A stretch of 64,000 bases of DNA, taken from the NCBI RefSeq assembly GCF_004208535.1, contig NZ_SGIS01000006.1, positions 80,342 through 144,341 of the forward strand, written 5' to 3'. Below, piece by piece: positions 37,183 to 44,510 of the stretch. The notes below the pieces were generated by a model that saw nothing but the letters and a program-made list of their open reading frames with translations, was not told the origin of the DNA and made no database searches. Positions within the stretch are counted from its first letter, which is position 1. Each line of letters opens with the position of its first letter. A program made the translations under genes and the position numbers. The DNA is from Sphingomonas populi (GTDB taxonomy: Bacteria; Pseudomonadota; Alphaproteobacteria; Sphingomonadales; Sphingomonadaceae).

Positions 37183-37890
37183 TCATACTGCCGTTCCGAC
37201 CATCAATCCGATCCCCGCAGTCGCCGCCATCGCCAGCGCGCCCCAGAATGTCACGCGCAGCGTTGCGGTCCACACCGGCGCTCCGCCCGCCCGCGCGCCA
37301 ACCCCGCCGAGCAGAGCAAGGAACAGGAGCGAGGCAATCGCTTCGATCACGACCAGCCAGCCGCCGGGCGCAATGATCACGATCGCCAGCGGCAGGGCGG
37401 CGCCGGCGGTGAAGGTCGCGGCCGAGGTCAGCGCTGCCTGGATCGGTCGCGCTGTCGTCATCTCCGAAATACCGAGTTCGTCATGGGCATGGGCGGCGAG
37501 CGCATCCTTCGCCATCAACTGGCGCGCGACGGTGTCGGCGGTCGCCGGGTCGACGCCACGCTTGACATAAATACCGGCGAGTTCGTGCACCTCGGCCTCG
37601 ACATTGTCGGCCAGTTCGCCGCGCTCGCGTGCGAGGTCGGCTCGCTCGGTATCCGACTGGGAGCTGACCGAAACATATTCGCCCGCGGCCATCGACATCG
37701 CACCTGCGACGAGGCCGGCAACGCCCGCCACCAATATGTCGGCCGGTTTCGCGGCCGCTGCCGCTACGCCGATGATCAGGCTTGCGGTCGAGACGATGCC
37801 GTCGTTCGCGCCGAGCACCGCCGCGCGAAGCCAGCCGATCCGCGAGACGAGATGGCGTTCGGGATTGAGGTGAAGCCTAGTCATCGTCAT
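37183..37890 (-). CDS. VIT1/CCC1-family transporter
   Basis: 235-aa membrane protein of the vacuolar-iron-transporter family, which exports Fe2+ or Mn2+ from the cytosol. Signatures are RIGWLRAAVLGANDGIVSTA and AGAMSMAAGEYVSVSSQ, with about five helices and a charged cytosolic segment between helices 2 and 3. The ATG at 37890 (AAGGGCGAAC upstream) overlaps the end of the cytochrome b561 gene by 14 bp; a second ATG is at 37884. The presence of VIT supports iron or manganese handling by this operon. Confidence 0.88.
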   Translation of the reverse strand: MTMTRLHLNPERHLVSRIGWLRAAVLGANDGIVSTASLIIGVAAAAAKPADILVAGVAGLVAGAMSMAAGEYVSVSSQSDTERADLARERGELADNVEAEVHELAGIYVKRGVDPATADTVARQLMAKDALAAHAHDELGISEMTTARPIQAALTSAATFTAGAALPLAIVIIAPGGWLVVIEAIASLLFLALLGGVGARAGGAPVWTATLRVTFWGALAMAATAGIGLMVGTAV

Positions 37891-38602
37891 GTTCGCCCTT
37901 CGCAGCCGCGCCTTCGCCCCGTTCGCCCGGCTCGGCATGCGCACCCGGGGTGAAGGCTAGAGGGTCGAGCGCCAGTGCTCCATAAGTAGAAGCACCAATG
38001 GCGACCACGGCGAGCGGAACTGCGAGCGTGGCGGGCGGCCGGGCGTCGGGTACGCCCGGATGCAGGGCCGCACGCTTGCGGCCGGTGATGAAGGCGCGGA
38101 TCAGGTTGTCGCGCGTGATGAGCGACATGGCGAGGACCGCGACGACGTGCAGCGCGATCAGACCGAGAAGGACATTCGCCAGCGCTTCGTGGACTCCCTC
38201 GCCGCCTTCGCCCTGCATCGTCGCGCCGCTATAGACGATGCCGCCGACCGTACCGAGCAAGGCGACGATCGCCAGGCCGCCAAGCGCATTATGCCCAACC
38301 GATCGCTCGGGCTTGCCAATGAACAGGCCGCGAAGATGGTGCGCGAGCTGATCGGGCTTCAGGAAGTTGACGAAGCGGGCATGCTCGCCGCCCACAAGAC
38401 CCCAGACGAGACGGAATGCGATAAGCAAGGCGGCGACCCAGCCCGCGGGGACATGCCAAGGCGCAAGCGCGCTGTCTTCTTCCGAGGACAGGAATGCCAC
38501 CAGGATCGTGGCGACGAGCAGCCAATGGAACAGCCGCACGGGCAGATCCCAAACGCGGATCGTTGCTGATGGCTGTGAATTGGCAGTCGATATGTCAGAC
38601 AT
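37877..38602 (-). CDS. Cytochrome b561-type membrane protein (distal copy)
   Basis: 241-aa four-helix dihaem cytochrome b (RVWDLPVRLFHWLLVATILV; His in the HNALGG helix; LGLIALHVVAVLAM). The C-terminal extension ends GEHDDD. It starts at 38602 after GGAGGTG, and a response-regulator-type direct repeat lies 38-53 bp upstream, so a second promoter of the cluster is likely here. It is similar in layout to the proximal copy at 41278, suggesting duplication. Confidence 0.88.
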   Translation of the reverse strand: MSDISTANSQPSATIRVWDLPVRLFHWLLVATILVAFLSSEEDSALAPWHVPAGWVAALLIAFRLVWGLVGGEHARFVNFLKPDQLAHHLRGLFIGKPERSVGHNALGGLAIVALLGTVGGIVYSGATMQGEGGEGVHEALANVLLGLIALHVVAVLAMSLITRDNLIRAFITGRKRAALHPGVPDARPPATLAVPLAVVAIGASTYGALALDPLAFTPGAHAEPGERGEGAAAKGEHDDD

Positions 38603-38639
38603 GATCACCTCCGTGGTGCGGTGATCCTGGGCTCGACTT

Positions 38640-38655
38640 CTGACGGAGACCTGAC
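38640..38655 (-). promoter_or_regulatory. Tandem response-regulator box upstream of cytochrome b561
   Basis: Read on the minus strand: GTCAG-N6-GTCAG, two half-sites 11 bp (one helical turn) apart, ending 38 bp before the ATG. The same arrangement and orientation occurs before the PepSY gene and the ferritin-like gene. OmpR/PhoB-family regulators bind such direct repeats. Confidence 0.6.
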
Positions 38656-38666
38656 GCCTGGCGCTA

Positions 38667-39215
38667 TCAGCGGTCTGGCGGAGCGTTTCCTCCAAGATGT
38701 TTCGCCCAGTCGATCCGGGTAAGGCCAACAAGTGCGACGATCATCAGAACCTGAATGACGATGCTGGCCGGGCTGGTGAAAGCATTGAGGAGGACGTCGC
38801 CCATCGAAGATTTCTGAATGGTCTTCGCGGTGAATGCGTAGATCGAATAGGAAATGATCCGTCCGGCGAAGAAAGCGATTGTGAAGCCGACCAGTCGCAC
38901 TCGCGTCAATCCGGCGGCTTCGAAAAGTTGCGCGGATGGTACCGGCGAAAGTGCAAAGAGTGCCAGCGCGACAAGGCCACCGCGCTTGTTCCGTTCCAAA
39001 GCGCCACGCGCTGCCGCAAGGTTGCGCCGCGTTCGTACCGACACGCGGTTGCCGAGAAGCCGGAAGCCAAGCGCAAGCAGGAACCGGCCCGACGCTGCCG
39101 CGAGTGCTCCCGTCAGGATGATCGCCGGCGTGGGCATCTGCGTGCCGAGCCCGAACAGGACGATGATCGACCATGTCGGCGGCCCGAATGCCGGCATCAG
39201 GTTCACGCCGAGCAC
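38667..39215 (-). CDS. VTT/YqaA-like membrane protein (start uncertain)
   Basis: At least 182 aa, with four to five hydrophobic segments and the pattern LFGLGTQMPTPAIILTGALA, then LALFALSPVPSAQLFEAAGL, reminiscent of small VTT-domain or SNARE-associated membrane proteins; family assignment tentative. The only canonical start in frame is GTG at 39215, which cuts a membrane helix that continues upstream (RIKLLTYLLLFVIVLGVNLM). A CTG at 39281 would overlap the kinase stop as CTGA, mirroring the ATGA junctions elsewhere in the operon. Confidence 0.65.
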   Translation of the reverse strand: MLGVNLMPAFGPPTWSIIVLFGLGTQMPTPAIILTGALAAASGRFLLALGFRLLGNRVSVRTRRNLAAARGALERNKRGGLVALALFALSPVPSAQLFEAAGLTRVRLVGFTIAFFAGRIISYSIYAFTAKTIQKSSMGDVLLNAFTSPASIVIQVLMIVALVGLTRIDWAKHLGGNAPPDR

Positions 39216-39277
39216 GATGACAAAAAGGAGAAGATATGTAAGCAGTTTGATCCTCGATCCCGACGCACCTAGCTCTA

Positions 39278-40618
39278 TCAGGCTTGCGGCGACGCGGCGA
39301 ACGAAACGCGGAACAAGGTTCTGTGCCCGGCCGGACGCTCGACGGTGACGGCACCGCCGTGCGCCTGCGCGAGCCGCTGGACGATGCCGAGGCCAAGACC
39401 CGCGCCATCGGTCTTGCGGCGGTCCTTGCGCCAGAACCGTTCGAAGATGTGCGGCAGATCCTCGTCTGATATGCCGTGTCCATAATCACGCACGCTCAGT
39501 TGGGGACCCGGACCCGCGGTCACATCGATCGGCGTGTCGCCGGGCGCGTGCGCCAGCGCATTGTCGATGAGGTTGCGATAGATGCGGGTGATCGCTTCGG
39601 CATGGCCCAGCACCATAGTCTCGCCGTTCGCCTCGAATCTCAGGTCGCGGTTTGCGGCGAACACCTTCGGCGCCATCATCGCCACGACATCGCGCCCAAT
39701 CTCGGCGAGATCGACCAGCATACATGGCTCGACCGCAAGCGCGTCGGCCTGGGCCAGATCGAGCATCTGGCCGACCAGGCGGGTCATATGCTGGGTATCG
39801 GCCTGCAGTTCGTCGCGCACCTCGCTCGGTGGCAGCCGGTCGAGCGACAATTGCATGATCGACAGCGGCGTGCGCAGTTCATGGGCCGCGTTGGCGGTGA
39901 AGCCGCGCAGGATCGCCATCGATTCATCAAGGCGCGTCAGCGCGCGGTTGACGGCACGGACGAGGGTATTCACCTCGCGCGGCTCGGTCACCTCCGACAA
40001 GCGCGACAGACCGTTTTCGGGATGGAGTGCATCGACTTCCGCCTCAGCCCGCTTGAGCGGCGTGAGAACCCGCCGAACCGCGACGACGTTGAACAGCAGC
40101 AGCAGCGCCGACAGCGGGATCAGCGGCAGCGCGACATGCTGGACGATCTCGTTGACGATGACGGGAACATAAGGCCGGATGCCGTCGCCTTCGAACTGCA
40201 TGAACAGCCAGCGTCGTTGGCCGTCCTGAACAACCGAGCGAACGCCCGTTATCCGGTAGCCGGCTGGCACCCGCTCCCGCCTTGTCCAGTCCATCAGGGT
40301 ACCGGGGGAAGAGACCGACCCAATCATTGGCTGCGCTGCGGCTACCTCCTGCTGGTCGACATAGCGCGCCGACCAGCGTTCGGCCCCCGGGGGGCCGGCA
40401 AGGAAATCGGGTGCCAGGGCGGTCGCGGATTGCGCTTTTCCGGCCTCCAGCGTCAGCAGTTCCTGCGCGAGCGATTCCGGCTGGCTGCTATAGGTGAACA
40501 CCACGATCGCAACGTCGAGCAACGCAAATAGGAGCGTAAACCCGGCGAGCCGGGTCGCAATCTGGCGGAACAGGGTCGGTCCCGTCGGCCCTCGCTTGCG
40601 ATTGCCGGCCTTATCCAT
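39278..40618 (-). CDS. Sensor histidine kinase of the cytochrome/metal operon
   Basis: 446-aa membrane kinase. TM1 is about residues 23-43, the periplasmic sensor about 44-160 and TM2 about 162-182; then come HAMP-like sequence, a dimerisation/phosphoacceptor domain with His246 in AAHELRTPLS, and an HATPase domain (N-box NLIDNALAHA; DYGHGI; GAGLGLGIVQRL). This is the QseC/PmrB-like class. The start at 40618 overlaps the response-regulator stop by 8 bp. Its periplasmic signal is unknown; haem/redox state or metal are candidates from context. Confidence 0.92.
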   Translation of the reverse strand: MDKAGNRKRGPTGPTLFRQIATRLAGFTLLFALLDVAIVVFTYSSQPESLAQELLTLEAGKAQSATALAPDFLAGPPGAERWSARYVDQQEVAAAQPMIGSVSSPGTLMDWTRRERVPAGYRITGVRSVVQDGQRRWLFMQFEGDGIRPYVPVIVNEIVQHVALPLIPLSALLLLFNVVAVRRVLTPLKRAEAEVDALHPENGLSRLSEVTEPREVNTLVRAVNRALTRLDESMAILRGFTANAAHELRTPLSIMQLSLDRLPPSEVRDELQADTQHMTRLVGQMLDLAQADALAVEPCMLVDLAEIGRDVVAMMAPKVFAANRDLRFEANGETMVLGHAEAITRIYRNLIDNALAHAPGDTPIDVTAGPGPQLSVRDYGHGISDEDLPHIFERFWRKDRRKTDGAGLGLGIVQRLAQAHGGAVTVERPAGHRTLFRVSFAASPQA

Positions 40619-41297
40619 GGGCGGTGGCGGGGGCGAACAAGGCATAGCCGACACCGTGGACGGTGCGGATCTGCACGTCAACGGCGGCGGAGGTCAGGCG
40701 TTTGCGCAGCCGCGACACGCACGCCTCGAGCGCGTTCGGCGTAACCTCGGCATCCATCGAATAAAGCGCGCCTTCGAGCGCTGGTTTGGCAACAACATGC
40801 CCCGCGCGCCGGAGCAGGCATTCGAGCAAGTCGACTTCGCGTGGCGTGGCGTCGACCGGTGTTCCCCCGACCGTCACCGAGCGCTCGGCCGAATCGAGGA
40901 TGATATTGCCGGCGGTCAGATGGGTGCCAAGTGAAGCGCCGGGGCGCCGCAACAAGGCACGGCAACGCGCCGCCAGCTCGGGGATCTGGAACGGCTTGAC
41001 CAGATAGTCGTCCGCACCGGCATCGAGGCCCATCACCCGGTCGTCGAGTCCACCACGCGCCGTCAGGACCAGGATCGGCATCATATCCTGGCGCCGACGC
41101 AAGGATCGGACGAGATCGAGGCCTTCCCCATCGGGCAGACCAAGGTCGAGCAGCATCAGATCATAATCATTGATCCTGAGCGCATGCTCGGCGCCGTCGA
41201 CGGTTTCGCACCAGTCGACCGCAAAGCCCTGCCGGTCGAGGCCTTCCCGGATCAGGCTCGCCAGCCGGGCATTATCTTCAACGAGCAACAGGCGCAT
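40611..41297 (-). CDS. OmpR/PhoB-family response regulator
   Basis: 228-aa regulator with a receiver domain (MRLLLVEDN; phospho-acceptor Asp51 in LLLDLGLPDG; Lys in YLVKPF) and a winged-helix DNA-binding domain (TPREVDLLECLLRR, then ACVSRLRKRL). It starts at MRLLLVED (41297), overlapping the cytochrome b561 gene by 20 bp. It probably binds the three GTCAG-N6-GTCAG sites at 38640, 42229 and 42297, thereby controlling the whole cluster and the divergent ferritin-like gene. Confidence 0.93.
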   Translation of the reverse strand: MRLLLVEDNARLASLIREGLDRQGFAVDWCETVDGAEHALRINDYDLMLLDLGLPDGEGLDLVRSLRRRQDMMPILVLTARGGLDDRVMGLDAGADDYLVKPFQIPELAARCRALLRRPGASLGTHLTAGNIILDSAERSVTVGGTPVDATPREVDLLECLLRRAGHVVAKPALEGALYSMDAEVTPNALEACVSRLRKRLTSAAVDVQIRTVHGVGYALFAPATAHG

Positions 41298-41880
41298 GGT
41301 CGATATCCGTCCCCTCCGCGGCACGCTTGTAGCCGGTAATCATCGCGAGCGGCAGATTCTCGCGGTGACGTACACTCTCGACGATAGCGCCGATCACATG
41401 CAGCGCGACCGCGCCGATCAACAGGTTGGCTGTGACCTCGTGCAGCGTTTCGACCCAGGCGACGCCCCAAAAGGCGTCGAGGCCCATCATCCACCCGGTC
41501 GTGCCAACCGTGGCGAGCAGCGCCATGAGCAAGACGATCATCGCCGCGCCGGCGGGGTTATGGCCGACGTAACGCGGTTCGCGATGCCGCATCATGGCTC
41601 CGAAATAGCCGAGCAGCCGTCGCGGCCCCGGCACGAAGCTGGCGAAGCGGGCATGTCCGCGCGCCACGAAGCCCCAGCCGAGCCGAATGGCGAGCGCCGC
41701 CACGACGGCATATCCAACATAGATATGCGGCGCCTCCTCGTGGCGCAGGAAGGTCAGGTTGGCGATGACGCCGCCCGCGACGGTCCAGTGAAAGATGCGG
41801 ACGAGCGGATCCCACACTCTGACCCGAACTTTGCCCGGGACAGCAGGGACAGCGAGCGGAGCGGCGCCAACCTCAGCCAT
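41278..41880 (-). CDS. Cytochrome b561-type membrane protein (proximal copy)
   Basis: 200-aa four-helix dihaem cytochrome b (VRVWDPLVRIFHWTVAGGVI; VGHNPAGAAMIVLLMALLA; LLIGAVALHVIGAIVES). It starts 2 bp after the PepSY stop; a TTG at 41886 would overlap it. PepSY plus cytochrome b561 plus OmpR/QseC-type two-component genes is a recurrent proteobacterial arrangement. Likely role: quinol- or ferric-linked electron transfer in the inner membrane. Confidence 0.88.
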   Translation of the reverse strand: MAEVGAAPLAVPAVPGKVRVRVWDPLVRIFHWTVAGGVIANLTFLRHEEAPHIYVGYAVVAALAIRLGWGFVARGHARFASFVPGPRRLLGYFGAMMRHREPRYVGHNPAGAAMIVLLMALLATVGTTGWMMGLDAFWGVAWVETLHEVTANLLIGAVALHVIGAIVESVRHRENLPLAMITGYKRAAEGTDIDHAPVAR

Positions 41881-41882
41881 GA

Positions 41883-42164
41883 TCAATCGACGTTGTTCTG
41901 AACGACGGCGCCGGTCACCGGGTTGAAATAGACTTCGGCGCGCTTGCCGTCCTTGGTGTGGGCGTAGATTTCGTAGCAGCTACCCGAAACCTGGAAGACC
42001 TTGATGTCGCGGTAGCCCATCTTGGCGATCTTCGCCTTCATCTGCGCCGGCGTCAGCCACTTCGCCTGCGGCACATTGGTGCACACGGGCGCTGCAACGG
42101 CGATGGACGTGATGGAAAGGGCAGATGCGGTCAAAACGAGCTTGAGCATAAGAGAACGCTTCAT
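41883..42164 (-). CDS. Exported PepSY-domain protein
   Basis: 93-aa periplasmic protein with a signal peptide (MLKLVLTASALSITSIAVAA) and a single PepSY domain (MKAKIAKMGYRDIKVFQVSG; EVYFNPVTGAVV). Two cysteines (PVCTN and GSCYE) could form a disulfide. First gene of the 13-gene operon. Its promoter region carries one GTCAG-type box. Such small PepSY proteins are often co-regulated with two-component systems and may act as their periplasmic signal component. Confidence 0.88.
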   Translation of the reverse strand: MKRSLMLKLVLTASALSITSIAVAAPVCTNVPQAKWLTPAQMKAKIAKMGYRDIKVFQVSGSCYEIYAHTKDGKRAEVYFNPVTGAVVQNNVD

Positions 42165-42228
42165 GGGGCAATCCTTGATCGTCGGAGATGGGGCGATGCG
42201 CCCGGCTCGATCGATCTGGTCCTCGCCG

Positions 42229-42244
42229 CTGACGAAAAGCTGAC
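42229..42244 (-). promoter_or_regulatory. Tandem response-regulator box upstream of PepSY operon
   Basis: On the minus strand GTCAG-CTTTTC-GTCAG, half-sites 11 bp apart, 65 bp before the PepSY ATG. One of three equivalent boxes in the cluster. Confidence 0.6.
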
Positions 42245-42272
42245 AGGGCAGTGAAATAGAAATTGACCAGCA

Positions 42273-42292
42273 CTTCGAAGTTATTTTCGAAG
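42273..42292. promoter_or_regulatory. TTCGAA inverted repeat in divergent promoter region
   Basis: CTTCGAA-N6-TTCGAAG, perfect 7-bp arms, lies between the two response-regulator boxes, 109 bp from the PepSY start and 77 bp from the ferritin-like start. It could bind a second regulator of both promoters; identity unknown. Confidence 0.45.
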
Positions 42293-42296
42293 CAAC

Positions 42297-42312
42297 GTCA
42301 GGGATGCGTCAG
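42297..42312 (+). promoter_or_regulatory. Tandem response-regulator box upstream of ferritin-like gene
   Basis: GTCAG-GGATGC-GTCAG on the plus strand, half-sites 11 bp apart, 56 bp before the ferritin-like ATG. It has the same orientation relative to its gene as the boxes at 38640 and 42229. Confidence 0.6.
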
Positions 42313-42368
42313 GACTTCGGTCGAGATGCCGGTTGTCGCCGCTCTCGGCGCAACCCGGAGTTTTCATC

Positions 42369-42845
42369 ATGAACCGAATCCTGCTCTCGGCGGCGACCTG
42401 CGCTGCCGCCCTTCTCTCCACCAGCGCCATGGCCGCTCCCCCCGAGCCGAAGCCGCTTTCGGCACAGACGCGCGCCAATCTCGAGGCCGCGATGCACGGC
42501 GAGGCCTATGCCAACCTCAAATATCTTCGCTACGCCGACCAGGCCGAGGCTGCGGGCAAGCCGGAACTCGCCAGGCTGTTCCGAGAGTCGGCGAACATTG
42601 AGGCCAATGAGCATTTCGATCGCGAAGCCCAGGCAGTGCAACTCGGCGGTGCGAACAGCGCCAATCTCGAAGATGCGATGGCCGGCGAGCATTACGAGAA
42701 CGTCACCATGTATATCGATTTCGCCAAGCAGGCCGAGGCCGATGGCGACGTCAAAGTCGCGGCCATGTTCCGCCAGATCGCGGTCGACGAAGGCACGCAT
42801 TACGAAGCTTACAAGGCTGCGCTGGCGAAACTGTCGCCCCGGTAA
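42369..42845 (+). CDS. Exported ferritin-like (rubrerythrin-type) protein
   Basis: 158 aa with a Sec signal peptide (MNRILLSAATCAAALLSTSA). The rest is a four-helix bundle with di-iron-type ExxH pairs: EAAMHGEAYANLKY, ESANIEANEHF, EDAMAGEHYENVTMY and VDEGTHYEAY. This is the rubrerythrin-like ferritin fold without the C-terminal rubredoxin domain, and periplasmic instead of the usual cytosolic location. Divergent from the PepSY operon with shared regulatory boxes; likely handles periplasmic iron or peroxide together with the VIT/cytochrome system. Confidence 0.85.
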   Translation: MNRILLSAATCAAALLSTSAMAAPPEPKPLSAQTRANLEAAMHGEAYANLKYLRYADQAEAAGKPELARLFRESANIEANEHFDREAQAVQLGGANSANLEDAMAGEHYENVTMYIDFAKQAEADGDVKVAAMFRQIAVDEGTHYEAYKAALAKLSPR

Positions 42846-43556
42846 GCCAGCGCTCGGTGCCGACCGGCTTCCCCCGGCTGGTCGGCACCGAATTCGCGCC
42901 AGGCGACGGACCCGCGAGCGAAGTGAATCGGACGCAGCGTTCCAATCTTGCGCAATCCGTTCCTCGCCGAACAGCGCGGCTCCAATCTCGCGCTGGCTGG
43001 CGCCATCCTTGAGCGCATCATGGACGCGGAGCATATCGATAAGGCGCGCGATCTGGGGATCGGGCGGAAACAACGAGCGCGCGAGCCGTCGCCTGCGACA
43101 CAGGTCGAGAAATCGGCGCAGCGGTAGCAATCTTCGCTCCGAAGAGACGATGCCCTGCAATCTGAAGTGCAGTAGGACGGCTTGCTGTCCCGACAGACGG
43201 CCTTCCTCGACGTCGAACCGGATGTGATGCCAGCCATCGGAAAGGACGGCACGTTCGCGTTCCTGCCCGTCGATCGCGATGGCGAGCCAGGGCGCGATGA
43301 GGTCAACATCCAGGCTGTCAGGATCCGCCCGATCCGCGGGGATGGCGGCGACGGCAATCGTTGCCGGATCGAGATCGGCATGCCAGATGATCCGGGCCTC
43401 GGGCGCAGCGCGGCTCGGCGCGGATTCTCGGCGAGAGTGAAGCCCCCATGCAAGCGGTTCGGGACGGACGCCACGGGTGACGCTACTGGCCCGCACATGC
43501 CAGGCAATACGGTCCCGGCGCATGTGCCCGGCGAGGCGCGCGGCGGCTCTGGGCAA
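42846..43556 (-). pseudogene. DUF2285-domain protein remnant, 3' end lost
   Basis: The frame from 43556 encodes a recognisable DUF2285-type C-terminal helical region (DPQIARLIDMLRVHDALKDG, then GASQREIGAALFGEERIAQD and DSLRSRVRRLAR) preceded by a DUF6499-like part (RIIWHADLDPATIAVAAI). After RVRRLAR the frame runs on, antisense through the terminator and ferritin-like gene to 42309, with no family likeness. The original 3' end is therefore missing or frameshifted. DUF2285 proteins are frequent in alphaproteobacterial integrative elements, including excision activators. Exact 3' limit is arbitrary. Confidence 0.6.
42854..42891 (+). terminator. Terminator after ferritin-like gene
   Basis: Perfect 12-bp arms (TCGGTGCCGACC/GGTCGGCACCGA) with a 14-nt loop begin 8 bp after the stop. 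A strong GC hairpin; no clear T-tract follows. Confidence 0.7.
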
Positions 43557-43822
43557 TGCGCGGAGGCCTCCAGATGCCGCTGCGGCCGGTCCTCACCGAC
43601 CGCCAGCGCGACTGCGTGCTCTGGGTCGCGCGGGGCAAGAGCGACTGGGAAATCAGCCAAATCCTGGGGGTCGGCGAGGAGACGGTTGCCCGCCATATCA
43701 AGCAGGCTTGCGAGCGCTACGGTGTGAACAAGCGGACATATCTGGTGATCCTGACGCTCTTCGACGGAACGCTGACCTTCGCCGATATCTTTCGCCGCCG
43801 ATATTACCCTTTTCCGGGATAG
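43556..43822 (+). CDS. LuxR-type HTH-only protein
   Basis: 88 aa consisting of a GerE/LuxR helix-turn-helix (LTDRQRDCVLWVARGKSDWE, then ISQILGVGEETVARHIKQAC) and a C-terminal tail (DGTLTFADIFRRRYYPFPG). The autoinducer-binding domain expected in quorum-sensing LuxR proteins is absent; upstream sequence is antisense to the DUF2285 remnant. It lies 56 bp before the luxI-type gene, so it is probably a truncated partner regulator. A second ATG is at 43574. Confidence 0.7.
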   Translation: MRGGLQMPLRPVLTDRQRDCVLWVARGKSDWEISQILGVGEETVARHIKQACERYGVNKRTYLVILTLFDGTLTFADIFRRRYYPFPG

Positions 43823-43878
43823 CGGCGTGCCCCGTAGCGGAGTGACCCTTGGCCGATCATGGTCAGGGAGCCACTCAC

Positions 43879-44493
43879 ATGCTGTATGTTGTTCAATCCG
43901 CAGCGCGCCCGGTTTCGGACGCGGTCCTGCGGTCGATGTTCGCGGCCCGCAAGTCGGTCTTCGTCGATCTGCTAAAGTGGGACGTACCGGTCCTTGATGG
44001 CCGCTATGAGATCGACCAGTTCGACGATGTCCACGCAACCTATCTGATCCTCGCCGACCCCGACGGCACCCATCTCGGATCGGCCCGGCTCCTGCCGACG
44101 ACACGGCCGCATATCCTCGACAGCCTCTATGCAGAACTGTGCGACGAGGCGCCGCCGCAGGCCGCCGACATCTTCGAGATCACGCGCTTCTGCCTCGATC
44201 GCGGGCTGAGCGCGCGCGAGCGCCGCCAGGTGCGCGACATGCTGGTAACCGCGCTGGTCGATCATGCGCTGGCGGCGGGCATCACCGCGTACAGCGCTAT
44301 CGCCGAGATGGGCTGGTTCCAGCAGATCCTCGCCTTTGGCTGGCGCTGCATGCCGCTCGGGCTGCCGCGCATCATCGACGGCACGATGCTGGCGGCGCTC
44401 CGCACCGAAATCACCCCGGAAACGCCGAGCCTGCTCGAGTCCGGCCGTGCCACGGCTGCCGCGCTGCGCGTCGACCGACGCGTCGCGGCCTGA
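43879..44493 (+). CDS. LuxI-type acyl-homoserine lactone synthase
   Basis: 204 aa with the invariant residues of the family: Arg and Phe in FAARKSVFVDLLKWD with the conserved Trp, Asp pair in YEIDQFDD, Arg in GSARLLPTTRPHIL, and EITRFCLDR carrying the catalytic Glu and Arg. It should make an AHL signal from SAM and acyl-ACP. Starts at 43879 after CAGGGAG. No lesion is visible, unlike its neighbours. It lies downstream of the HTH-only LuxR and upstream of a broken PhyH gene. Confidence 0.9.
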   Translation: MLYVVQSAARPVSDAVLRSMFAARKSVFVDLLKWDVPVLDGRYEIDQFDDVHATYLILADPDGTHLGSARLLPTTRPHILDSLYAELCDEAPPQAADIFEITRFCLDRGLSARERRQVRDMLVTALVDHALAAGITAYSAIAEMGWFQQILAFGWRCMPLGLPRIIDGTMLAALRTEITPETPSLLESGRATAAALRVDRRVAA

Positions 44494-44510
44494 CGCGGGG
44501 GAGACGGATC

